The notes below the pieces were generated by a model. The model searched no databases and was not told the origin of the DNA. It worked only from the letters and a program-made list of their open reading frames with translations. From NCBI GenBank assembly GCA_036924085.1, contig JAVGWX010000005.1, forward strand, positions 96,090,730 to 96,154,729: a DNA stretch of 64,000 bases. The letters run 5' to 3'. Below, one piece after another: positions 10,140 to 20,410 of this stretch (positions within the stretch are counted from its first letter, which is position 1; every line of letters starts with the position of its first letter). A program made the translations under genes and the position numbers. Origin of the DNA: Ariolimax columbianus. Lineage: Eukaryota > Mollusca > Gastropoda > Stylommatophora > Arionidae.

Positions 10140-10860
10140 CGAACTTTATCTCCAGTGGGCACCGAATCTCTTAAGCAACGAAAGTCTAGTGCATGATAAG
10201 CCCTCCTCCAGAGGCGTCTCGGATGTTGTTATGTACAGCAAAGGAGTCTGACCAACGCATTGGAGGTCGTCCCCGCAGTCTCTTTTTACCTCGGCGATAC
10301 CAGATTGCTGTCGCCATGCTCCATCGACCATCGTTTCATCGCAACATGTGACCTGCGATTCCTGTTTTGCCTTTTATGCAAATATTACCTCACCACTCAC
10401 CACGTACATTCGTCGTATGTTAGAATTGTGGCGCTTTTGCACACGTTGGTTCCGGAGTGTGATTCCGACCAAGCATCTCTCAAGAGAGGCCTGGGTCACT
10501 CTCAATTTGTCTCCCAGTGATTTTGTTAGTGTTCATGTTTTAGCACCGTAGCACATCACAGGAAGTACAATGGAATTAAAGAGAGAGGCTCGTGTGTTCT
10601 AGTTTGGGCAATAGTCAAGAAGCGTGTTAATGAACAAGAAGGCTGTTCTGCCCGAGGGGCGACATCTTGTCAGTTCATGTTCCATGTTATTCTCCATATT
10701 GAGGAGGTGTCCAAGATAGATGTACTCGTTGACATTCTCTAGATGCATCCGCAAAGGAAGACTGAATAACAATTGGCGAAACAATTGCGCAACACTTTGG
10801 TCTTCGAGTCATTAATCTTGAGTCCAGCTTTCCTGCGCTCGTCACGGAGTAGCCGTGAAC
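10140..10860 (-). mobile_element. RTE-like LINE, RT C-terminal fragment
   Basis: The minus strand encodes LRDERRKAGLKINDSKTKVL, then NVNEYIYLGHLLNMENN, then LTKSLGDKLRVTQASLERCL and IFAYKRQNRRSHVAM, the usual order of the RT thumb and C-terminal region. Frameshifts separate the pieces. The same family recurs at 26,840-27,570 (GDYVYLDHLLNMENN), also on the minus strand. It abuts a plus-strand LINE fragment at about 10,860, giving a head-to-head junction. Confidence 0.82.
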
Positions 10861-10861
10861 G

Positions 10862-11350
10862 TCTCCTGAAAGCTGCAGAATATCACGGCAGAATTAAATT
10901 AGCTACTCGTAGCCTCGTCGAGCACCGCCAAATCATTCCTTGCCTGGAAGCTTCCGATGGGTCTTGCACAATGTCAAAGCTGGGCATGAAGTCAATCATG
11001 AAAACTCACTGTAGCGACCTGTCCAGATGGTCAAAACCTCCTCCAATTTCCCTTCCATCAACTTTTCTCCCTCTTCCGGACTTCCTGCCCTCAGAAATTT
11101 GCCATGCCGTCGAGTCAACGCCATCTGAAAAATCACCAGGTGAAGATGGCATCATTGTAGAGGTCATCCATTCTAGCAGTCAACCCATTGTACCAAGCCA
11201 TAGTCCAACGTTTTACACGCTATCTTTATTCGAGAGGCACACCAACCGTTTGACGCAACTCGAGGACAACACTCCTGTACAAGAAGGGAGACAAAGAGAT
11301 CATCGGAAATTATCGTCCAATTACTTTTCTCCAGATCACTTACAAGCTGT
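10862..11350 (+). mobile_element. LINE fragment: RT N-terminal region
   Basis: The 194-residue frame that ends at 11,357 reads RSLVEHRQIIPCLEASDGSC, then LPDFLPSEICHAVESTPSE and KSPGEDGIIVEV. This corresponds to the linker and RT motif 0/1 region (usually KAPGEDGI.EM). A frameshift follows, after which GNYRPITLLQITYKLF (motif 2) is read in another frame at about 11,300-11,350. The fragment stops before motif A, so it is 3'-truncated or interrupted. Its left edge meets the minus LINE at 10,140-10,860. Confidence 0.78.
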
Positions 11351-11354
11351 CTAC

Positions 11355-11540
11355 TAGTGTTTCCTGTAAGGGGTTATATAATTCCTCAATTTGGTAATCA
11401 TCTGATACTGATGTTGGTACGTAGACTTGTATTATTTTTAGGTTTCTGTTCTTTCTCTTTATTCTAATCATAAATGATGCAGTCGTGAACTGAGTTGTAA
11501 CCAGGTAGTGAAGGTAAACAATGATAAAAAGCAAGAAAAG
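11355..11540 (-). mobile_element. LINE endonuclease fragment
   Basis: The minus-strand frame includes MIRIKRKNRNLKIIQVYVPT and SDDYQIEELYNPLQETL, matching the middle of LINE endonuclease domains (I.QVYAPT followed by a helix with Y..L). It is about 60 residues long and lacks both ends. Its orientation is opposite to the LINE pieces on either side. Confidence 0.65.
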
Positions 11541-11559
11541 AAACCACTAAGATCTAAAT

Positions 11560-12175
11560 AGAACAGTAACAAATCAAGCAGGTGAAGGATTTGAAATATT
11601 TAGAAAATATAGTATAATCTAATGGAAGAAAGCAAAGAAGAAATCAAAAACAGATGCACCAAAGCAAACCAAATCATTGGCCAGAGGTCAACCATTCTGA
11701 AGAACAAGCACGTCAAGATTGGCACAACAAGAGCCCTGTTCAACACAATGTTCATGCTTACACAATACTACCAGTGTCAAACATGGACACTGACAGCAAC
11801 AGAAAAGATAAAAATAGAAACAACAGAAATGCAATGCCTGAGGCGAATGCTAAATGTGACAAGAGGGGACATAATTAGAAACGATGAGATCAGGAAACAC
11901 TAAGCCAGTGCTAGACTTCATTAGAGAAAACAGCAAATTCAGTAGTTTGGCCACATATCGCGACAGCAACACAGCAGCGTCCTACAGATGTCTCTATCAC
12001 ATAAACACCGCGGTATCAGAGCTAGAGGCCGTTCCCTCAAGAGATGAATTGACGGAATATCCGAGGCAGCCAGTTCCACCTTATACGAAGCGCACACACC
12101 AAGGCGCTGTCCAGATAGCACTTATACACCTGACGCTAAAAGGTAAACCAGGATTAGACAATAGATAGAAAGATA
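11560..12175 (+). mobile_element. LINE RT C-terminal fragment
   Basis: The frame 11,622-11,903 reads EIKNRCTKANQIIGQ, ILKNKHVKIGTTRALFNT, CQTWTLTATEKIKIETTEMQ and CLRRMLNVTRGDIIRNDEI, the typical RT thumb region. After a frameshift the next frame gives FGHISRQQ and ARGRSLKR-stop-IDGISEA, the usual C terminus (FGH...RGRP.KRW.D.I). Stops show it is dead. It ends near a GATAGAAAGATAGAAG tract at about 12,160-12,180. Confidence 0.82.
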
Positions 12176-12345
12176 GAAGGCGCCGTCTTCTTTGACTGGA
12201 CGAAGCAACCCGGCTGTATCTTTCCTAGAATATATATATATATATATCTATAGGAAAAGCTCCAGGAGCTGATGCAATACCAGCAGAGGTATATAAGACA
12301 GCTGGCCCATCCCTCACCAGAAGGATCACTGAACTCTTCTGTCAC

Positions 12346-12936
12346 ATGTGGGCTGAAGGTAAAATTCCGCAGGAGCTAAAGGACGCCTCAATCGTTCACC
12401 TATACAAAAGAAAAGGCAATCGTCAGGAATGCGACAATCATCGAGGAATATCGCTACTCTCCGTAGCAGGCAAGATCCTAGCGCGCTTACTGCTTAACAG
12501 GCTCAACAAACACCTTGAACAAAGCCACCACCTCCCAGAAAGCCAATGTGGATTCAGAGCCGGAAGAGGAACAGTGGACATGATTTTTGCCGCTCGCCAA
12601 GTACAAGAGAAGTGTCGAGAGCAAAATCAGGCCTTGTACACCACATTTATTGATTTGACAAAGGCATTTGATACAGTAAACAGAGGAGGGCTGTGTATGA
12701 TAATGTCTAAGTTTGGCTGCCCCAACAAGTTCATAACAATGGTGAAACAGCTACACGAAGGCATGTGTGCTCGTGTACTGGACAGCGGTGCAATCTCTAA
12801 AACTTTTTTAGTATCAAACGGAGTAAAACAAGGATGTGTACTCGCCCCGACTTTGTTCAGCATGATGTTCGCGGCCACGATGACAGACGCCTTCAGATCA
12901 TTGGAGCTTGGAATACCCATAATTCCAGAAGAATGA
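12346..12936 (+). pseudogene. LINE reverse transcriptase, N-terminal part (motifs 1-B)
   Basis: This is the longest intact N-terminal stretch of the 12.25-14.0 kb LINE; the true frame extends upstream to 12,253 without a start codon. It includes the fingers and palm: HRGISLLSV, CGFRAGRGT, the aspartate-bearing FIDLTKAFDTV, and QGCVLAPTLF. The frame then runs FAATMTDAF and LGIPI before leaving the normal sequence. In relatives about ten residues follow GIPI before a LRRM.AKTKV-like stretch. Here RRMKDKTKV comes immediately in another frame, so a deletion of roughly 30 bases near 12,920 caused the frameshift. The RT would lack motif C and be inactive. Confidence 0.88.
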
Positions 12937-13940
12937 AGGACAAAACCAAAGTGGCTGGCGACATAATCAGGGAACTTGTATTTGCTGACGACTGTGCTCT
13001 AATGAGCAACTCAGAACTGAACATGCAGGTTGGAATGGACCAGTTCTCTGCCGCAAGCGAAAATTTTGGCCTGACCATAAATGCCAAAAAAACAGAGGTC
13101 ATGTACCAACCAGCATCAGGCATGCCGTACACAAAACCAGAGACTACAGTCAGCGGGCAGACGTTGAATGCCGTAGACAAATTCACATATCTGGGCAGCA
13201 CGCTGTCGAGATCTGTCAGCCTAGACGATGAGGTGGCAAGCAGAATAGCAAAGGCCAGCACAGCCTTTGGTAGAGTGCGCTCGATGGTCTGGGCACGTCG
13301 TGGCATCAGCGTCAAGACCAAATTGAAAGTCTACCGTGCAACCATCATTCCAACCCCACTATACGCTTGCAAAAGCTGGACTGTATACTCTGGACATGCA
13401 AGGAGGTTAAACCACTTCCACACAGGTTGCCTGAGGCGAATATTCCACATCCGATGGCAAGATCGTGTCACTGACATCGAGGTTCTCTCGAGGGCTAACA
13501 TGCCCAGCATACATGCACTGCTAGAAAAAGCACGACTAGGATGGGCCGGACACCTCGTCCGTATGTCAGACGAGCGGCTCCCAAAGAAGCTTCTCTACGG
13601 CGAGCTGAGAGACGGATGGCGCGAGAGAGGGCGCCCAAAGAAACGTTTTAAAGACGGTCTGAAGGACTCACTAAAAAGTTGCCAGATAGACTTCGACACC
13701 TGGGAATGTCTTGCGAAAAACAGATCTGACTGGAGAAGTGCAGTCAAATCGGGTGTAGTTGCCGGTGAAGATGACCGTGTTGTGAAAGCCCAGAACAGAC
13801 GCGAGACGCGGAAATCCCGAGCAGCGGGAACATCATCCCCTTCTACAAACCTCGTGTGCCCGATATGTAGCAGATGTTTTCGTTCTCGCATTGGCCTGTT
13901 CAGCCACATGCGCACCCACACCCGACAGGGAAATCTGTGA
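12900..13940 (+). pseudogene. LINE reverse transcriptase, C-terminal part with C2H2 finger
   Basis: The open frame is usable from RRMKDKTKV (about 12,927). The ATG at 12,834 lies in shadow frame, so the start is not meaningful. It carries motif C LVFADDCAL, the connection YLGSTLSRSVSLDDEV, thumb residues YACKSWTVYSGHARRLN, the region RLGWAGHLVRMSDERLPKK, the basic ERGRPKKRFKDGLK and, at the end, CPICSRCFRSRIGLFSHMRT followed by H. That last motif is a classical-spacing C2H2-type finger that may help bind element RNA or target DNA. The frame is 340 residues without a stop, the best preserved LINE frame in the window. Confidence 0.9.
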
Positions 13941-14003
13941 CAAGGATGATGTCGGCGGTCCTCATCGGCAACGATGGACAGCTATTATTATTATTATTAT
14001 TAT

Positions 14004-14261
14004 ATATATGTACATACACATAAACGTATATTTACACACACTGATTATATATAACATAATACGCGCTTACCTAATTAATATACGAGTAGTTGCATGCAGC
14101 TGGCTCAAAGATCATTAAAATTATAGTTATTTTAAAAGTATGCAGTGAACAACCATTTACATGAGAAACATACACTAAAATGATGAATGAGTGTGAACAC
14201 GTTCTAATCGTCGAAATGCAGGTCTAATTTATATTTGTGTTTGCCGGAAATGTGCATATTT
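14004..14261. other. AT-rich spacer
   Basis: Nothing is recognised between the (TTA)n tail and the target-site duplication of the next LINE. Confidence 0.4.
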
Positions 14262-14941
14262 GAGTTCTACGTCATTGTATATGTCTATCTATCTATCTTC
14301 AGTCTACTTATGTCGTTAGACGTCGTGGGGAGGTCGTGCCACCTTCTTTGTTTCATATTTTCTTTGCCAGGTTAATCCCAGCATCTATTAGCCCTTGGAA
14401 TAAACGATCGCTTATTTTTGAGACTGGTGGAAGGGAAGCAAAAATTAGAGCAAGGTAGATCCGCAGTCTGTCAGGTGCCATCTAGGCCGCTTCGCTAACC
14501 ACATAACCAAGACCTGTTGTTATGGCCACACAGTCCCCTTTTTTGCGACATATTCTCAGTACGGCGAGTATACTTAGAATAATTTTAGTGGATTTTTCAC
14601 TTGAATTTTGCCAGAGGAGCCGCCGTTAGGCCTACTCTTTTCCATTTCCAACTGCTAAGGTATTTTTAACGTGCGCCACTGCACACAGGTGTCTGATCTG
14701 GTAGATGTAATAGCAATACTTGTGGGTAAGTCACTGTGAAAGGACTATATTGTTCATCTCTGAACCGCAGAGTGTGATTTTTGTCTGTAAAAATCTCTGG
14801 GAGATGTTGAATATACTTCACTCGATACCCCCCCCCCCCCCCCCCCCCCCATATTTTTCCCAAGAACTTTCTTTCTTCTGGTGTACAACTATCCTGGCTT
14901 TACGTCTTGCCTCCTTATACTTACATTCCGTGTAAGAAACC

Positions 14942-15150
14942 TCACAAAGCCTTTGCCCAAGAACCTGCCACTGTCAGTGCTCTTTCATTTGCTACCAACA
15001 TGTCCTCCACAGCACAGGATTCCTGCATCCGGGGGCATAAAATCAGGTGTACCAGTTCCCGGACGGCCCCACATTCGCTATATTCATTGTCTGCAAGTTC
15101 CCACTTTTTCAGGTTAGACCCACATCTGAACACACCTGTTCTTAAACTCT
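14942..15150 (-). pseudogene. C-terminal cysteine-rich tail of the 14.3-18.4 kb LINE
   Basis: The minus frame reads SLRTGVFRCGSNLKKWELAD, ECGAVRELVHLILCP and AVEDMLVANERALTVAGSWA. This is the usual C-terminal segment after the RT, with spaced Cys and His (C.CG....H.L..CP) resembling a zinc knuckle. It ends at a stop (14,942), about 660 bases from the (GATA)n tail, so there is a long 3' untranslated region that also contains a 23-C homopolymer (14,828-14,850). Confidence 0.8.
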
Positions 15151-15209
15151 CTACGTGGTATATGCAAATCATGTCATGGTTCAGGTTCTTCTTTGATCTC
15201 CATCCAACC

Positions 15210-16280
15210 TCACCATTCTTTTGGCGCCACTTTTCTATGCGGTTTCTCTCGGGGCTTTGTTCTGAATGGCTGTACAATCCGCAAAAATCGTGTCCTTGAT
15301 TTCCGTAGTATTCTTTCTGCCGTATGTCCAAAAGGAGGGTGTCCCTGCTTTTGTCTGTGAACTTCAGATGCGACATGTCTTCTAATATCCGGACGTGCGA
15401 TACCAGCAAACAGCATAGACTTTTTCCGTTGGTGTCGGCTTAAGACATCCTGTTACAATTCGGCATGTCTCATTTACTGCCACATCGACCTGTTCCATGT
15501 ATGTATATGCATCCCATACTAGTTCCGCATACTCTTCCACTGGGAGACATATTGCAAGGGATACACTGCTGCTGGGAGACATATTGCAAGAGTATACTCT
15601 GCCACTAGGAGATATATTGCAAGGGTATACTCTGCCACTAGGAGATATATTGCAAGGGTATACTCTGCCACTGGGAGATATATTGCAAGGGATACACTGC
15701 AACTGGGGGACATATTGCAAGGGTATACTCTGCCACTAGGAGATATATTGCAAGGGTATACTCTGCCGCTGGGAGACATATTGCAAGGGTATACTCTGCC
15801 ACTGGGAGATATATTGCAAGGGTATACTCTGCCGCTGGGAGACATATTGCAAGGGTATACTCTGCCGCTGGGAGACATATTGCAAGGGTATACTCTGCCG
15901 CTGGGAGATATATTGCAAGGGTATACTCTGCCGCTGGGAGACATATTGCAAAGGGCTGATGTTCGGAGCACCGTCGGGGATTCTCCACATGCAGTGTTTG
16001 TTAACTTGCGAATTATGTAATTTCTTGCACTGAGTTTTTGTATTACCGCATTGCAACGTGCTGTGCACGATAATGTCTGGTAAATTATAATGTCCAAATA
16101 CTTTCGTGCATCACAATGTTCAAGTACCTGTTCGCACCATTTAATTTGAAGTTGTCGTCTTGCTTCTCTGTTCTTCAAGTAGAAAGCACATACCTGTGTT
16201 TTACTGGGATAGACTTTGATGTAGTTTTCCTCATAGTATTCGGCCATTCTGTCTAGAGCTTGTGTAAGTCCGAGCTCCAC
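15210..16280 (-). pseudogene. RT thumb and C-terminal region of the 14.3-18.4 kb LINE, split by a 33-bp array
   Basis: The 16,280-15,960 frame reads ALDRMAEYYEENYIKVYPSK, TQVCAFYLKNREARRQLQIK, LEHCDARKYLDIIIYQTLS and NYIIRKLTNTACGESPTVLR, matching the RT thumb (usual form NPSKTQVCAFHL..., LEH...YLGV.LDRTL). Where relatives have a short LALCYSTAEYA-like peptide, this copy carries the 33-bp array. Coding then resumes as EEYAELVWDAYTYMEQVDVA and NETCRIVTGCLKPTPTEK, then after a frameshift AGIARPDIRRHVASEVHR. A single-base shift marks the upstream edge of the array. Confidence 0.85.
15543..15955. repeat. 33-bp minisatellite within LINE RT coding sequence, about 12.5 copies
   Basis: The unit is GGTATACTCTGCCGCTGGGAGACATATTGCAAG with ACA/ATA and CCA/CCG variants. 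On the minus strand it encodes an 11-residue repeat LAICLPAAEYT in the frame of the downstream RT segment. The length of 33 preserves the frame through the array. Confidence 0.96.
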
Positions 16281-16542
16281 TTCCTCAAAACGCTTCCCTG
16301 TTCAGCTGTCGCGGTGTCATCTGCCCATTTGAACTGTCTTGTTCCTGGGCGAAATGGTTGATGATTTGTGTAAACATTGTAAAGTCAGAGGGTCTGGACA
16401 CTTCCTTGCGCTAGGCCGTTCTTCTAGTTGCGCCAACTTCTGTCTTTACTTAGAAACGTCTTTTCTGTTGAAAGCATTTGATTACCTGAGTTATCTGCCA
16501 GTCCTTTGGGACTTTATGGAGGAAAAAAAACAAATGAAAAAA

Positions 16543-16893
16543 ATGTAAAAGTTGATTAAAGTTGAGTTTAATCAAAATTTTGTAATGGGTATGGTCAGAT
16601 ACCGCACCGAGACGAGAACACAAACAAAACCTACGTTACGACAAATAGGCCTTCACCAGGGACAACAAATAACAACAATACTGAACTAACAAATCAACAT
16701 ATTTAGAGGAAGGCATGGCAATGATGTAGTGAAAGTGGAAGGTAAGACGACACGAGATAACAAATAGTAGCAGCAATGGTGGTACAAACAAATATAACAT
16801 TAAAATAAGGCGAGGCTGCGGCGGCTCTGTGGATGTATATAATGGGAAAAAATAAATGTAAAAGTTTATAAAAGTTGTGTTTAATCAATATAT
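16543..16893. repeat. Insertion inside the LINE RT, flanked by imperfect direct repeats of about 37 bp
   Basis: AATGTAAAAGTTGATTAAAG at about 16,543-16,580 and AATGTAAAAGTTTATAAAAG at about 16,855-16,893 are imperfect copies that end in TTTAATCAAxAT. Between them lie about 275 bases unrelated to LINE coding sequence. These begin with GGGTATGGTCAGATACCGCA, whose close relative GGGTATTGTTAGATACGGCA lies at about 27,904. The insert may be a short LTR-like or MITE-like element. Confidence 0.55.
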
Positions 16894-17464
16894 TTTTTTT
16901 CAGCAGTAGTCGATGGTTTACTGTGTCATATGTCGCCGTGAGGTCAACAAAAGCAATCCCCGTCATCTGCTTTCGCTCAGACGCGTCCTCAATGCGTTGT
17001 GTGAGGTTATATAACTTTCCACAGCACGATTTTCTGGGCCTAAAACCTGCCTGTCCTAAGATCAATTTATCATCAATTGTGCCTGAGATTCGATCTAATA
17101 TCATTTTTTTCAAATAATTTGAAAAGATGACATAAACGCGACACAGGACTGACATGTTTGGTTTCTGTTGGCGTTTATCCAGGTGTTAGCAGTGCTACAA
17201 CTTTCTCCAGCTTGTTGGTATCTGTAGGGTTATTATGCATACATTCATTAATTCTAGTTTCCCTTCTTTGGTTTTGGGGACAAAATGTATTATTTGCTCA
17301 GTTCTCAGTTCATCTATTCCTGCCGCTTTGTTGCTGTGCATTCTATTGATTGATTTATTGAGTTCCTCAATGAGTAATAGGGTTCCCAACAGATCCTTCT
17401 CGTGTTCTTCTTCCCTTCTATTCTGGGGGTTTTGCTCTATGTGGTTTGTGTTTCCGTTAATCAA
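16703..17464 (-). pseudogene. Reverse transcriptase fingers and palm of the 14.3-18.4 kb LINE
   Basis: The 17,464-17,195 frame gives the pre-RT region (INRMHSNKAAGIDELRTEQI; usual form GKA.G.D.I..E). The 17,155-16,880 frame gives QAGFRPRKSC and TGIAFVDLTATYDTVNHRL, the motif A aspartate region. At about 16,860 coding similarity stops in an A/T-rich insertion (16,543-16,893). The frame below it, down to 16,703, is not RT-like. Motifs B and C are not seen, so the palm is incomplete. Confidence 0.85.
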
Positions 17465-17592
17465 TAATTATTGGGCAATCTGATTGGGAGTGATTGATGT
17501 TTGTATTTTTGTATTTATAGTTGGATCGTGGCTGGGGTTTTTGATACATTTCCATGCCCGTCGACTGCCCTGTTTCATATCGAGCTCTTCCA

Positions 17593-18260
17593 CTAACCTG
17601 CCCCATCTTTCTGTTCTGGAAGCTGAAATCTCATGCAATAGTTCTTCTCCCGTAATGATCGTCTCTTCAGCAAAGAGGGTTTTTCATACAAAGCCGTGTA
17701 TTGCTGTATGAGTGTTTTTGACTTTTCGCTGAGACCCGGATGTACTGTGTTATGCATCCTCTTGGGATATGTCGTCGTGACCTTTGTCTTGACAAGGTCA
17801 ACAAATGATTTATAGTTTTCTGGTTTCGAGTCGATTTTCACTATTTCACTATCCAAGTCAACCCCAAAATCACTCCACCTGGCGCGTTCGAAATTGAAAC
17901 GTCTTTTAAAAGGCACTGCTCCAAGTTTGACTACAGGTATAATCTTGCATGAGATTGGTTTATGTTGTGTCCTAGAGATTGGTTCTTCTATAAATATCAC
18001 TGTCTGGTTTACTATGCGTCCGCTTACAAAGATGTTATCAGAGTTGTACACTCTTTTCCATCTGCCGCTATTGAAAGATGGTGACAATTTCGGGTCATGT
18101 GTCAGCTGCAAATCCATACGTTCAGCCCAAATTTAAAGTGCTTCAATATCAGCGCTTGTCTCTCTCTATCCCCATGCACTGTGTCGGCATTTGCAATCTC
18201 CCATCACTGTCTTGGTCTTTTCTGATACGAAATGATCAGGTTCTTTGAAGACGAATGCCT
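17593..18260 (-). pseudogene. Endonuclease domain C-terminal half of the 14.3-18.4 kb LINE
   Basis: About 18,215-18,180 encodes VMGDCKCRHSAWG, the degraded equivalent of the endonuclease GDFN.HH..WG signature. The open frame from 18,117 then reads LQLTHDPKLSPSFNSGRWKR, the conserved segment that precedes the catalytic D of these nucleases, then NSDNIFVSGRI and PISRTQHKPISC (the SDH-like motif is RTQHKPI here). The later part (LVKTKVTTTYPKR, HPGLSEKSKTLIQQYTALY) is the usual linker towards RT. The N-terminal half of the domain is missing. The GDFN core is altered to GDCK. Confidence 0.83.
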
Positions 18261-18451
18261 CATTTGGCGGCTAATACACGAATGTGCCTGATTGCATTTG
18301 GATATGAGCATCTCGAGATAATTTCTGGAAGTACACTCTGCAGATTGAATTGCCATTTCCTACTCCATGAAAAGGGCGCTGTCGTATTGTTTGTGTGGTG
18401 TCTCTAGTGTGAGGCTCATGCTATGAACATGTAGAGTTCTACGTCATTGTA

Positions 18452-19390
18452 GAAGTATACGACGTATAGTCGTCTTCTTTCTGAGATCGCCGCCATTTCT
18501 TAAAGACATTTTCTTGTCTTTAACTGCAGTCTTCACACTTTCATTCCGCGATGTCGTCCGTTTCTTTCCAATACTACCTTTTTTAGTTGTACCATACTCC
18601 TTAGTCAAGTTAAAGTGAACATGAACAATGTTGCCATTGTTCCTCCACTGTACCTCGATGCGTCATACAAGGAAGACATGGATTGATCTTTAGCAGGTTT
18701 TACCAGGATAGAAGGACTTGGCCTACATATGTCGCACACTTGTTGAAAAAAAAATATTTCCTATTGATACTTTCTGAACATGCCGTAAAAGACGACTCAA
18801 GAAGATTGTGCTAGCAACCTCAACATACAACATCGCTGCTATCAAACCGCCACTGATACAGACTTCCTGTGGGATCAGTTATGGTGATGGCCCTATTCTT
18901 TACTTGGAGCAGATCATGACCTATCTTAAATACCGTCGGAGTGGCGGTAGACCGATGGCTTATCTCGGCTCATGTATCAAGTCCCATCCACGTTATTAAC
19001 ACATTCTAGTACATAATGTCCGTGTGGCAGAGTACAGATTTGACTGGGGTTTTTTCTATCTAGAATGTTACTACATGCATCCACATCATTTAGAACCCAA
19101 ACACACTCAGTAATTAACACAGCAACAGTCTCAAGCAAAACGGTGTCATTTTTAATATAATCCAGTTAAATTAAACATGAGATTACAAACAACACAAGAA
19201 ATTCATCTTAACTAAGTAATCCTAATTAATCTATTAATATTAATAATTTTGAAGTTTGTAAGCATTAGCTTTTGAATATTTCCCCAACTAATCCAATCCA
19301 GTTCTAGCCCCCACACTCTCTTCCCCTTATCTACACACTCATCCTACTCTGAAAAACTCGTGCTCGCCATCGTATTCTGTGCATTCATTC
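18452..19390. other. Mostly unique sequence, no confident gene
   Basis: The plus frame 18,808-18,999 (including MTYLKYRRSGGRPMAYLGSC) has no domain I recognise. The stretch 18,670-18,740 (GGAAGACATGG onward) is loosely similar to 21,075-21,160, suggesting an old dispersed repeat. Confidence 0.35.
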
Positions 19391-19470
19391 ACACTCAGAT
19401 CCCCTCAGGCAGGTGATCTTTACATTATACACTCAGATCCCCTCAGGCAGGTGATCTTGACATTACACAT
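19391..19470. repeat. 38-bp tandem duplication
   Basis: CACTCAGATCCCCTCAGGCA begins at about 19,391 and again at about 19,429, giving two adjacent near-identical units. Confidence 0.75.
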
Positions 19471-19719
19471 TCAATCTGTTCGATCTATACTCACATGTGA
19501 TCACACACTCAATCGATCTGCGTATACACATACTCCGGAACATACATCGTTCTCCCGGTGTCCTAAACACACATCACACACACATCGAGATCTCTTCTAG
19601 TCACAGGGTGCTTAACACACACCTTATAGAGCGACTTGCCAAGACTCAAAGGCGTATGCTGGTTCAGCCGCCCCGCAATTCATTTCATCTCTCACACATT
19701 CGTAAAACTTCGTGTTAAA

Positions 19720-20400
19720 TTAGTAGCAGGCTTACAATCGCTCTTCTAGAAAGTAGGTGAGCTAAATAATCTCCTAGCTAAATGGTCAGTATCTCCATGA
19801 CTAGCCTCCTGAGTTAAACTTTGCCTAGTATTATATTGTCTCAAGCAGTATCAGAGGTGTCCAATGGTCTTCTGTGGGTTGTCTGACTCAGCGATCACTC
19901 TAGTTTAGATCTACCTCCACTTAGTTGTTATTGGAACGAATCACTCTGAATTCCTGTCACTCTAAAATGTCGCAGCAAGACTTGATGGCATATGTCTGTC
20001 ATTTACCTCCTACTACCAAAATCGGAACACCAGAGTGGTCAGCGGCTAACCCCTACATGTACGAGACACATTCTTCCCCTCAACCCCCTGTTCCCCCCTT
20101 CCCCCGTTTTCCTTTGTGGACTTGGTGTCGAGACGGTAAGTGACATTGGCACACATTCAGGGACCTATGTTCCTAGAGTTGCCTACCCCATCACACCTGC
20201 CCTTAACGCCCATGCTCTGGCTGGAACTTTTACATCCGGGCAGATGAAGCTCGAGAACACTGGAAAGCAGGACATCTAAGGGCAGTATCCTCTAAGACAA
20301 AAAATATCCTGCTCCCTTGCAGGAAGACTGGGGACAACCAAAGCAATGATCAGAGAAGAAGAGAAAGAAATACTTATCACTTATGTTCTAATTGAATTTT
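19720..20400. other. No confident feature
   Basis: Overlapping plus frames at 19,925-20,279 lack recognised domains. About 20,305-20,345 (CTTGCAGGAAGACTGGGGAC) resembles 22,290-22,330 in reverse orientation, so a fragment of the unknown segment in the 22-kb composite may lie here. Confidence 0.3.
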
Positions 20401-20410
20401 TAAAAAATGT

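Larger units (their letters stand above)
12253..14003 (+). mobile_element. LINE with RT and C-terminal zinc finger, 5'-truncated
   Basis: Coding similarity begins abruptly at GKAPGADAIPAEVY (12,253) next to a (TA)n tract, so the endonuclease and N terminus are missing. RT motifs follow in order: HRGISLLSVAGKILARLL, CGFRAGRGTVD, FIDLTKAFDTVN (motif A), GVKQGCVLAPTLF (motif B), then after a frameshift LVFADDCAL (motif C) and the thumb. The 3' end has about 45 bases of non-coding sequence and a (TTA)n tail (13,984-14,003). A related C-terminal fragment lies on the minus strand at 40,784-41,310. Clade assignment (RTE-X, CR1 or relatives) needs a tree. Confidence 0.92.
14262..18451 (-). mobile_element. 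LINE insertion of about 4.15 kb bounded by an 18-bp direct repeat
   Basis: The exact 18-mer GAGTTCTACGTCATTGTA occurs at 14,262-14,279 and 18,434-18,451 in the same orientation. Everything between behaves as one minus-strand LINE: a partial endonuclease (about 18,250-17,593), the N-terminal RT region (17,464-17,195), RT motifs (17,100-16,880), RT thumb (16,280-15,960), C-terminal region (15,720-15,210) and a zinc-knuckle/RNase-H-proximal tail (15,150-14,942). The 3' end next to the left repeat is a (GATA)n tail. The 5' end starts inside the endonuclease, so the copy is 5'-truncated. Stops and frameshifts make it inactive. Confidence 0.88.
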
